From Streptomyces sp. NBC_00691 (GTDB taxonomy: Bacteria; Actinomycetota; Actinomycetes; Streptomycetales; Streptomycetaceae), in assembly GCF_036226665.1 (NCBI RefSeq), contig NZ_CP109007.1, forward strand, positions 992,001-1,056,000: a DNA stretch of 64,000 bases, in the 5' to 3' direction. The notes below the pieces were generated by a model. It searched no databases, had not been told where the DNA came from, and saw nothing but the letters and a program-made list of their open reading frames with translations. Positions 28,829 to 36,410 of the stretch are shown here, in pieces. The stretch's first letter is position 1. Every line of letters begins with the position of its first letter. Both the position numbers and the translations under genes were made by a program.

Positions 28829-31800
28829 TCAGGCGGACGGCTGCCGGGCGGCGATCCCGGCCGGCCCCTCGTCCTGCGCCCGCTCCGCCGACAGCGCGCA
28901 CAGCGCCGAGCGGTCGGCACAGCCGGTCTTGGCCATGAGGCTCGCCATGTGCTTCTCCACCGTGCGGGGCGAGATGCACAAGCGCCGGGCGATCTGCAGA
29001 TTGCCCGGACGCTCCATGAGCAGCACGAACACCTCGTACTCGCGCGGTGTGACGCCGGCGGTGCGCAGCTCCGCCGGGATCCGTTCCCGGCCGCCCCGGC
29101 GCTGCGGCACGCTCACCCCCGCCTGCCGCAGCAGGGCCCGGCAGGCACCGGCCACGGGCTGGACGCCCGCCTCGTGGAAGTACTCCTCCGCGGTCCGCAG
29201 CCAGGCGACCGGTTCGCCCCACGAGTCGGCGAGCGCCGCCTCCGCGACCAGCCGGAGGGCGAGGTGCCAGCCCTGCGGGAAGACCGGTGCCGCCCGGCCG
29301 GCCTCCTCCACCGCCCGCCGCGCGCCGACCGGGTCGCCGTCCCTGCCGCGCAGGACCGCGTCCGCCATCCCGAGGAACATCCGGTTCCAGGCCAGCTGTC
29401 CGCCCGGTGAGGAGAGCGCGTCCCGGTACATCTCGCGGCCCCGGCCACTCGTGGGCGTGCCGCCGCCGCTCGCGACCGTGCCGTCACCGCTCGTGGGCGT
29501 GCCCCCGCCGGCCGCCGGGGCGTCGGCGCGGTCGCCGTCGAGGATCCGCAGCAGCGGGCGGAGCCCGTACCGCCCGCTGAGGTAGAAGAAGCTCGGGTGC
29601 TCCCGCTCCCAGGCGAGCGAGGCGTCGAGCTCGGCCCCGGCCCGCTCGCGGTCCTCCGCCATGAGTGCGCCGACGGCCTGGCACAGTCCGCGTTGCAGGG
29701 GGACGAGCATCGACTCCTCGCCGCCCGCCCGGCGGAACCGGACGAGGGCGCGCTCCTGCTCGCGGGCCCGCCCCTGGTGGGCGGCGAGCGTGGCGTCGAC
29801 GAGGAGCAGGTAGCGGTGCGCCGACAGGTTCTGGAGGCGGGCGCTCGCCTCCACGGAACGGTCGACGATCTCCCGGGCGCGGTCCCACCGTCCGGCGAGG
29901 ACGCTCTGCATGGCGAGCAGCCCGTCGACGGTCTGGAGCACGGTCAGGGAGCCGAGTTCGTGCGCCGCCGTGCGGGCGGTCTCCAGCTGCGTCGCCTCTC
30001 CGGTCCGCATGAACGCGTTGGTGCCGAGCCGGACCAGCGCCTCCGCGCGCGACACCGCGAGCCGGTGCTTCTCGGCGACCTCCAGCATCCGCACCAGACA
30101 GGCGTCGGCCTCGTCGAATCCGCGCTGGCGGGACAGCAGGGCGAGGAGCTGCCAGGCCTGGCAGGCCACGACGGGGCGGCCGCGCTGCTCCGCGGTGAGC
30201 GCGGCGCTCCTGGCGGAACGTTCCGCCTCCTTCAGACGCTCGCGACCGTCCCCGCCCGCCGCACTCGCGAGAGCACCCCGGCCGTCCCCGCCGTCCCCGC
30301 CGTCCCGCTCCGGCAGGAGCGCCAGATGGCCCTCGACGACCACGAGCGCCGCCTCCTGCTCCGGGCGCGGCTCGGGCCCGAGCAGGGCGCGGGCGGCCCG
30401 GATCCGGCGGCGTGCCTCCTCCTGCCGCTCGGCCATCGTCGCGACCCAGGCGACCTGGGTGTGCGCCTGGGCCCGCTCCTCCGCGGCGGCCGAACCCGCG
30501 GGCACCGGGGCCAGGTCGTCGAGCAGCGTGGACGCGAGGTCGATCCGTCCGGACTCCGCCTGGGCGATGGCCAGTTGCACCGTGACCTCGTCGCGTTCCC
30601 CGTCGGCCGCGAGACCGCGGGCGCGTTCGAGGAGCACGGCCGCCGAGCCCGAGGCGCCGGCGTCCAGCATCTGCCGCCCGACCTGGGCGAACTGGCGGGA
30701 GGCCGCCACCCTGTCGCCGGCCGCGAGCCGGAGAGTGGCCACCAACTGGCTCTGTTCCCCGGAGAGTTCGCCCGGCCGGTCGCAGGAGAGCGACGCGGCG
30801 GCGGACTCCTCGATCGCCGAGGCCGCGCGTCCGGCGAGCGCGGCCTGCTCGGCGGGCGGCAGCGACGCCCGGAGCGCGTCGGCGGTCAGGACGTGGCGGA
30901 AGGTGTAGTGGTCGTGGGCCGCCCCGTCCGGGGCGATGATCCCGGCCTCGGACGCGGACCGGAGGTGGGCGAAGAGGGCCCGGTCGTCGAGTCCGGTCAC
31001 CGACCTCAGCGCCCCGACCGAGAAACGGCCGCCGAGCGTCGCCGCGATGAGCAGCAGTTCACGCACCGGCTCGTCGAGCCTGGCCAGGCGGCGCGCCCAG
31101 CTGCGTACCGCTCCCGTGGGGACCGCCGCCTCGCCGTGATCGGCGAGGAGCCAGCCGCCGTCCGCCCTGCTCAGCCGCCCCATGTCCAGGAGGTCGGCCA
31201 GGAGGACCTCCACGAGGTACGGGTTCCCTCCGGCACGCTGCGCGAGGTGCCGGTGCGCGGCCGGCGGCACCTCGCCCGGGGCCGCGTCCAGACACGCGTC
31301 CACCATGTTCCGTACGGCGTTCTCGTCGAGCGGCCCCAGCTCCGTCAGGGAGGCCGTGTTGCGCAGCTCGGCGGCGAGCGCGAGGTCCTGGGCCGGTCCC
31401 GGATCGGGCCGGAGCGTGCCGACCAGCAGGACCGGGAGGTCCGCCACGTTGTCGGCGACGTACTCGACGACCGCGATCGTCTCGGTGTCGGAGTCGTGCA
31501 GATCCTCCAGGAGGATCACACAGCCGCGTTCGCGCCCCAGTACGGCGAACAGTCTGAGGAGCGCCTCGGCCAGTTCGACGAGGGAGATCGTGTAGCCGGG
31601 CGCCGTCGCGGCGGCCCGCCATTCCGGCACGAGGCCGGCCAACGCGGGCCGGTACGGGTCGAGTTCCGGGTCCTTGGGTGCCCCCGCCGCCCGGAACCGC
31701 GAGGACAGCGCCTCGACCAGGGGCCGGAAGGGGACGACGAGCCCGGTGGACGTGGCGCGGCCGCGCAGCACCGGCATGTCACTGCCGTAGGCGCGGAGAG

Positions 31801-31951
31801 CGCACTCGCCGGCCAGCCTGGACTTTCCGATCCCCGCCTCGCCGAGGAGGAACACGGCCCGTCCGGCGCCCCTCCGGGCGCTCTCCAGGGCCTCGTCCAG
31901 TAACTCGATCTCGGCGTCCCGCCCCACGATGACCGACGACGTCGCACGCAT
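28829..31951 (-). CDS. LAL-type LuxR-family transcriptional regulator, with TTA codon
   Basis: 1040 residues. N-terminal AAA-type ATPase with Walker A LLGEAGIGKSRLA (about 36-48) and Walker B CVILLEDLHD, a long helical TPR-like middle, and a C-terminal LuxR helix-turn-helix (about 970-1030) with GVTPREYEVFVLL and ARRLCISPRTVEKHMASLM. Size and order match LAL regulators, which activate specialised-metabolite clusters. Codon 17 (31901-31903) is TTA, the only one in this gene, so translation should require the bldA tRNA and be delayed to aerial growth. It lies between the SARP and the LanM locus on the same strand. A low-complexity stretch GGGTPTSGDG appears near residue 820. Confidence 0.9.
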   Translation of the reverse strand: MRATSSVIVGRDAEIELLDEALESARRGAGRAVFLLGEAGIGKSRLAGECALRAYGSDMPVLRGRATSTGLVVPFRPLVEALSSRFRAAGAPKDPELDPYRPALAGLVPEWRAAATAPGYTISLVELAEALLRLFAVLGRERGCVILLEDLHDSDTETIAVVEYVADNVADLPVLLVGTLRPDPGPAQDLALAAELRNTASLTELGPLDENAVRNMVDACLDAAPGEVPPAAHRHLAQRAGGNPYLVEVLLADLLDMGRLSRADGGWLLADHGEAAVPTGAVRSWARRLARLDEPVRELLLIAATLGGRFSVGALRSVTGLDDRALFAHLRSASEAGIIAPDGAAHDHYTFRHVLTADALRASLPPAEQAALAGRAASAIEESAAASLSCDRPGELSGEQSQLVATLRLAAGDRVAASRQFAQVGRQMLDAGASGSAAVLLERARGLAADGERDEVTVQLAIAQAESGRIDLASTLLDDLAPVPAGSAAAEERAQAHTQVAWVATMAERQEEARRRIRAARALLGPEPRPEQEAALVVVEGHLALLPERDGGDGGDGRGALASAAGGDGRERLKEAERSARSAALTAEQRGRPVVACQAWQLLALLSRQRGFDEADACLVRMLEVAEKHRLAVSRAEALVRLGTNAFMRTGEATQLETARTAAHELGSLTVLQTVDGLLAMQSVLAGRWDRAREIVDRSVEASARLQNLSAHRYLLLVDATLAAHQGRAREQERALVRFRRAGGEESMLVPLQRGLCQAVGALMAEDRERAGAELDASLAWEREHPSFFYLSGRYGLRPLLRILDGDRADAPAAGGGTPTSGDGTVASGGGTPTSGRGREMYRDALSSPGGQLAWNRMFLGMADAVLRGRDGDPVGARRAVEEAGRAAPVFPQGWHLALRLVAEAALADSWGEPVAWLRTAEEYFHEAGVQPVAGACRALLRQAGVSVPQRRGGRERIPAELRTAGVTPREYEVFVLLMERPGNLQIARRLCISPRTVEKHMASLMAKTGCADRSALCALSAERAQDEGPAGIAARQPSA

Positions 31952-31986
31952 GTCCGCAGGCTACTTGATCCTTTTCGTGCACGGCA

Positions 31987-32013
31987 GTGGGCCGGGGGGA
32001 TCCCCCGGCCCAC
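31987..32013 (-). terminator. Hairpin terminator of the LanM operon
   Basis: Perfect 12-bp arms GTGGGCCGGGGG and CCCCCGGCCCAC around a three-base loop, 14 bases after the stop of the small precursor gene and before the LAL start codon. It separates the lan transcript from the regulator. Confidence 0.8.
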
Positions 32014-32026
32014 GCCCGCTCTCGCG

Positions 32027-32227
32027 TCAGGACACCGTGATGGTGCCCGTGGTGTAGGGCATGTCCCATGTGGCGACCGTGTCCAGATCGGCCGTCCGGA
32101 GCAGTCGGCTGCGCCGCCCCAGCATGCCGCCGGTTCCGAGCGTCACCTCGCCCACCGGGTCGTCCTGGGCCGCGGCCTCCGCGCCGGCACCGCCGTTGAC
32201 GTACGTCACCGAGTCACTGATCTGCAT
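32027..32227 (-). CDS. Candidate LanM-associated precursor peptide lacking cysteine
   Basis: 66 residues. The N-terminal part is mildly acidic (EAAAQDDPVGEVTLGTGG), with a GG at positions 33-34 that resembles the double-glycine leader end of class II lanthipeptides. The remaining 32 residues start with the basic MLGRRSRLLR and end TWDMPYTTGTITVS, rich in Thr and Ser. There is not one cysteine, so lanthionine rings cannot form within it; dehydrated Thr/Ser, or rings to another peptide, would be the possible outcomes. It is the last gene before a strong terminator, 116 bases after lanM. No ABC transporter-protease of LanT type lies nearby, so cleavage must come from elsewhere. Confidence 0.65.
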   Translation of the reverse strand: MQISDSVTYVNGGAGAEAAAQDDPVGEVTLGTGGMLGRRSRLLRTADLDTVATWDMPYTTGTITVS

Positions 32228-32296
32228 GGTCCTCACTCGTCCTTCGTGTCCGCGGGAGTGGTGGTCGCGCCGAGCTGTGCGTGGGGCGGGAGTGGG

Positions 32297-32348
32297 TCGG
32301 ATGGGTGGGTCGGGTGGGTGGATCGGGTGGGTGGATCGGGTGGCTAGG
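32297..32348. repeat. 13-bp tandem repeat between lanM and the precursor gene
   Basis: About four copies of TCGGGTGGGTGGA, the middle two identical and the outer two degenerate; the last overlaps the lanM stop codon. It may be simple slippage, or it may set the lanM to precursor transcript ratio. Confidence 0.85.
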
Positions 32349-35300
32349 GGGTGCGCAGGAGGAGCAGCGAAGGTACGCGCTCGGGGAATCCCGCCCGCAG
32401 GAGTCCGTGGCCGATCCCCGCGAGACCGGTGAGAAGGCCGGGGTGCGCGACCCCGTCCGGGGCGCCGCTCCTGGCGTCGTTCTCCTCGACGGAGGCGAGG
32501 AGCGCGCCCGCTCGGCGGATCCAGTGCGGTCGCGCCTCGGGGAGCGCGGCATGGTCCAGGAGTTCGCACAGGCCCGCCTCTCCGTGGCACAGGCTGTCGT
32601 CGGGAGCCGCCCCGTCCTGTCCGAGCCGCTCGGCGGTCCGCCGCGCCCAGGCCGCGAGGTCCGGGTCGGCCAGGGCGGCGGGGGCGTCCAGCACGGCGAG
32701 CGCGACACCGGCGTCCCCCCGGCACCAGGCCGAAGCCCGGGCGAGGCCCACGCCTCCGGGACCCGGGATCGGGGCGGAGACTCCCCTGCGGCCTCCGCCC
32801 GTACCCGGGGTGCCGAACGGCGGATCCACGCCGACGGCCGCCCTGATCGCGGACAGTCCGGCGAGCCGGTACCGCTCGGCGGCCCGGTACCCGGCTCCGT
32901 CGAGGCCGCCGACAGCGGTGTCGACGGGGGCCAAGGCGGAGACCTCAACCGCCTGTGCCGCTGACTCGGCCTCGGCCTCGGCCTCGGCGAATCGCAGCAG
33001 AGCCCACCCCATACCGGCCGTCCCCTCTGTGAATCCCCGTCCGAGGGGCATGAGTTCGACATCCGTGGGATCGGTGACCGCGGCGGAGCGGACGGCGGCG
33101 ACCAGCCGGTCCGCGCAGCCCCGCGCGGCCCGCACGATCGCCGGATCGACACCCGGTCCCGTGCCGTCGCGCCCGCCCGTACCCGTCTCCGTGCGCCCCC
33201 CGCACGCCGCCGACAGCGCCACGAGACCGCCCGCGAGCCCCGCCCCCACGCCGTACTCCGGCTCGGCACCGGTCGCCGCGGCGGCCAGCCGCAGTGCGTC
33301 CGACGCCCAGGCGCCGATCTCCCGGTCGACCAGCAGCCGTGCCGTCTCGGCCAGGGCGTACGCGATGCCGCCGAGGCCCGAGAAGGCCCCCGAGCCCACC
33401 GCGCCGAGTTCCTCGGGCCGGGCCTGCAGCGCTTCGAGCAGCCCGGGCACGGGCGTCAGTGCCGTGCGGGCGGCCTCGGCGTAGTGTCCGGCCCCGGTGA
33501 GGGCCGCCAACTGGGCCAGGAACAGAGCCGGGCCGGTGTAGCCGTCGGCCAGATCGCCCGCCATGGGGCCGATCCGCCAGTAACGGTCGTCGAGGAGCTC
33601 CAGGCCGATCCAGTTGCTGCGCGGCCCTTCCCGGTACGCGAGGGAGACCAGCTGGTCCCCGACGGACCGGGCGGCCGAGAGCAGCCGCTCCGGCTCGGGG
33701 GCGCGGCCCGCGGTCCGGGTGCGCCGCCGGCCCGTGACGGGACGGTGCGCGGGGACACGGGAGGTCGTCGCCATCGCGGCCCGGACGATCCACTCCTGGT
33801 CCTGCCGGTCGACGGTGTCGAGGGCGTCGAGCTTCGCGGTGACACGGGCGATGCCGGGCAGCTCCGTACGGTCCGCGGGCGGTCGTCCGGGCGTGCCGAG
33901 GACGTCGTCACGGCCGGGCCTCGCGGTGAACAACGGCACGTCGCCGGTCCAGAGTTGACCGATCTCCTCGTCGATCACACCGGACGGGAGGACCGGGCCG
34001 AACTGCTCGCTCCGCAGGGACTCCAGAACGCGCTGCCGCACGTCCGCGTCCTTCAGGAGGTCAGGGTGCGTCGACTCGTCGAGCAGGAGCGAGTACACCC
34101 AGGTGGGGCGCACGACCACCCGTACCTCGTCCTCCGCGAACGACCTCAGCAGACCGTCCTCCCCCACGAGTTCTTCCACGGACGCGGCCACGGCCGTGTA
34201 GCCGGCCCGGAACCCGGCGCAGAGCGCGTCGATGTGGTCCCCCGGATCGACGGGCTCGCCGCCCGCCACCCGCGGCCGGTTGGCGGACTCGCCGAAGGTC
34301 CCCGCCCTGCGCACCAGGCGCATCCGGTCGGTGCCGGCGTCGGCGAAGTCCGCGCGTTCCACCGGGGACACGCCCTCGCGGCCCCCGCCCACCGCGGAGA
34401 CGTCGAGGGCACTGTGGTCTCCGACGAGGAGCTGCGGCAGCAGTCCGACCCGGTACACCGAGTCGTGGAGCGCGCGGGCGGCGGGGTCGGCCGTGCCGGT
34501 GCCGGGGAGCGGCGGGTGGAACAGGGTCTCCACGTCCACGAGGACCGGGTGGGCGCCGACGGCGATCAGGTTCTCGTGGTGCAGGTCGGTCCCGTCGAGC
34601 AGGTGCAGCAGCGCGAGCAGCGCGCCCTGGCGGCGGTAGAACGAGTCGACCTCCGCCGTGTCGGCGCAGGGCCGCGCGGCGACGAACTCCACCCATCCGT
34701 ACGGGCCCCGGTCGAGCAGCCGCAGGGCGCGCAGGTCCACGGCGTCGGGAAGCCCGTTGAACCAGGCGACGAGCGCGTTGAAGTGGCGGTGCACGGCGAG
34801 GGGGCGCGGCTTGTACACCAGGCGCGTGCCGTCGGCGAAGCGCAGCAGCATCACGCTGCGCCCGCCCCGGTGTCCGTCACCGGCGCCGGGTTCGATGCCC
34901 ACGAGCGGGCCGGGGCCGTCGCCGGAGTCCTCGAGAAGGCCGGCGGCCGCCAGCAGGGCGTGGTCGTGCGCGAGCCGCTCCAGCGCCTCCGCCACCGCGT
35001 CCGCCGCGTCCAGCGCCGCGCGCCCGAGGATCCGCGCGAGGACGGGGCGCCCTGCGAGCAGGTCGGAGAGTCCGCGCCGGGTGGCGGTGCGCGCCAGGAA
35101 GTCCCGGAACCGGGACCGCGAGTCGTCCCCTTCGAGGCGCCCGGCGCCGCGCGCCTCGTGCAGTTCGAGGACCAGTGTCCGCGCGGCGGCCCGCGCCAGC
35201 CTGCCGCTGAGCTGCCGCTCCAGGTCGCCCCGTACGGCGGTCATGTCCACGCGCTCGCGCGCCCGGCCGGTCAGGCGCCGCTCCAACCGGGCCCCGGCGC

Positions 35301-35529
35301 AGCCGGTGAACGTCCGCAGAACCCACTCGAATCCGCTGAGCCCGGGCAACTCCCCCGTGGGCACTGCGGATTCGGGCCACTCGGGGGCGGCGTCCACGGC
35401 CTCCTCGGCGAGCACGGCCCAGTCCGGCCGTTCCGCGTCCCCGTCGCCGCGGAGCAGTCCGCTGTCCCACCACCGCTCGATCGCCGACAGCGACGTCGCC
35501 GCCCGCTCCTGCCCGGCTCTCACCGCCAT
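32344..35529 (-). CDS. lanM: Class II lanthipeptide synthetase LanM
   Basis: 1061 residues with both domains. The dehydratase half shows MLLRFADGTRLVYKPRPLAV and LHLLDGTDLHHENLIAVGAH followed by PVLVDVETLFHPPL, the lipid-kinase-like active site that phosphorylates and eliminates Ser/Thr. The LanC-like cyclase half keeps the zinc ligands Cys936 (WCRGDAG), Cys981 and His982 (LCHGEAGLC), so addition of cysteine thiols is chemically possible. GAGGAGGGG precedes the ATG. Thr/Gly-rich linkers are inserted near residues 770 and 900. The only candidate precursor next door has no cysteine, which is at odds with an intact zinc site; a distant precursor may exist. Confidence 0.95.
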   Translation of the reverse strand: MAVRAGQERAATSLSAIERWWDSGLLRGDGDAERPDWAVLAEEAVDAAPEWPESAVPTGELPGLSGFEWVLRTFTGCAGARLERRLTGRARERVDMTAVRGDLERQLSGRLARAAARTLVLELHEARGAGRLEGDDSRSRFRDFLARTATRRGLSDLLAGRPVLARILGRAALDAADAVAEALERLAHDHALLAAAGLLEDSGDGPGPLVGIEPGAGDGHRGGRSVMLLRFADGTRLVYKPRPLAVHRHFNALVAWFNGLPDAVDLRALRLLDRGPYGWVEFVAARPCADTAEVDSFYRRQGALLALLHLLDGTDLHHENLIAVGAHPVLVDVETLFHPPLPGTGTADPAARALHDSVYRVGLLPQLLVGDHSALDVSAVGGGREGVSPVERADFADAGTDRMRLVRRAGTFGESANRPRVAGGEPVDPGDHIDALCAGFRAGYTAVAASVEELVGEDGLLRSFAEDEVRVVVRPTWVYSLLLDESTHPDLLKDADVRQRVLESLRSEQFGPVLPSGVIDEEIGQLWTGDVPLFTARPGRDDVLGTPGRPPADRTELPGIARVTAKLDALDTVDRQDQEWIVRAAMATTSRVPAHRPVTGRRRTRTAGRAPEPERLLSAARSVGDQLVSLAYREGPRSNWIGLELLDDRYWRIGPMAGDLADGYTGPALFLAQLAALTGAGHYAEAARTALTPVPGLLEALQARPEELGAVGSGAFSGLGGIAYALAETARLLVDREIGAWASDALRLAAAATGAEPEYGVGAGLAGGLVALSAACGGRTETGTGGRDGTGPGVDPAIVRAARGCADRLVAAVRSAAVTDPTDVELMPLGRGFTEGTAGMGWALLRFAEAEAEAESAAQAVEVSALAPVDTAVGGLDGAGYRAAERYRLAGLSAIRAAVGVDPPFGTPGTGGGRRGVSAPIPGPGGVGLARASAWCRGDAGVALAVLDAPAALADPDLAAWARRTAERLGQDGAAPDDSLCHGEAGLCELLDHAALPEARPHWIRRAGALLASVEENDARSGAPDGVAHPGLLTGLAGIGHGLLRAGFPERVPSLLLLRTP

Positions 35530-35602
35530 CGTCCCCTCCTCGGCCCACCGCGGCCCACCGCTCCGGGCCGTGTCCGATCCTGGTACGGGGTGGGCCCGCG
35601 GG

Positions 35603-35625
35603 ACATGGGGAACATGCCCCCATGT
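35603..35625. promoter_or_regulatory. Inverted repeat upstream of lanM
   Basis: ACATGGGG and CCCCATGT, perfect 8-bp arms with 7-base spacing, lie 74 bases before the lanM start codon in the 102-base gap after the small regulator gene. Likely an operator for that regulator; an intragenic terminator is possible. Confidence 0.5.
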
Positions 35626-35631
35626 TTTCCC

Positions 35632-36315
35632 CTAGGCGCGCGCCGCGGGCTCCTCGCCGCGGGCGATGCCGAGGGTCGCGAGAAGGTCCTCGTGGAGTTC
35701 CATCCAGACCGTGTGGCAGGAGTCCTCCTTGACCCGGTCGACCCAGGACAGTTCGCCCCGCCGGACCCGTGCGAGCGCGCCGGTGAAACGGGGGCCGTAC
35801 CCGCCGAGGCGTCCGATCCGCAGGCCCAGCTCCTCCGACAACAGGTCGATGACACCGCCCAGTTCGGTGAGTTCGTCGAGTACCCGTCCGTCCCACACGG
35901 CGTCCCCGTGGTCGTTGACGGCCAGCCGTCCCGCGCCGTCCGGTCGCACCTGCCAGTCGGTGCACGCGCGGAGGCACCGGGCGTTGTGGGCGAGGAACGT
36001 CTCGTACCGCTCCCGTACGAAGGGTCCGAGCCCCGACTCCGCCAGCTCCCCGGAGAGCTGCCGCTCCCCCTCGGTCCGGCCGGCGTCGGTCAGGGTCCAT
36101 CCCCGTGTCCCGGCGAACGCCCGGCGGGTCACCCAGCCCCTCGCCTCGTGGTCGAGCAGCGCCTCCCGTACGACCTCGGGGTCGAGGCCGTAGCGCGCCG
36201 CCGCCTCGTCGTCGGAAGCCACGCCCTTGAGCCGTACGGCGTGCAGGGCGAGCAGCTCGGGGGCCGAGCCGGCGGGGCCGGCCGAGGAGTCCTGGAGATC
36301 GCTGGGGTTCACCAC
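35632..36315 (-). CDS. Winged-helix regulator-like protein upstream of lanM
   Basis: 227 residues from GTG (36315 or the adjacent 36312). The N-terminal 70 residues look like a winged helix: ALHAVRLKGVASDDEAAARY, DPEVVREALLDHEARGWVTR and GWTLTDAGR, the last being the wing of MarR/PadR-type regulators. The rest (FVRERYETFLAHNARCLRAC, WDGRVLDELTELGGVIDLLS) is helical and may bind a ligand or dimerise. No ribosome site is seen, but TATGCT lies about 8 bases before the start, so a leaderless transcript is possible. It is first in the leftward lan run and a probable local regulator. I do not recognise a named family. Confidence 0.68.
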   Translation of the reverse strand: MVNPSDLQDSSAGPAGSAPELLALHAVRLKGVASDDEAAARYGLDPEVVREALLDHEARGWVTRRAFAGTRGWTLTDAGRTEGERQLSGELAESGLGPFVRERYETFLAHNARCLRACTDWQVRPDGAGRLAVNDHGDAVWDGRVLDELTELGGVIDLLSEELGLRIGRLGGYGPRFTGALARVRRGELSWVDRVKEDSCHTVWMELHEDLLATLGIARGEEPAARA

Positions 36316-36410
36316 ACGTCAGAGCATAGGTCGCCCGGTCGGGGACGGGACCTGCCCCGTACGGCACGAAGGCGGCGCCTCCGCGGCCGTCGGCGGCACG
36401 ACGGCCGGGG

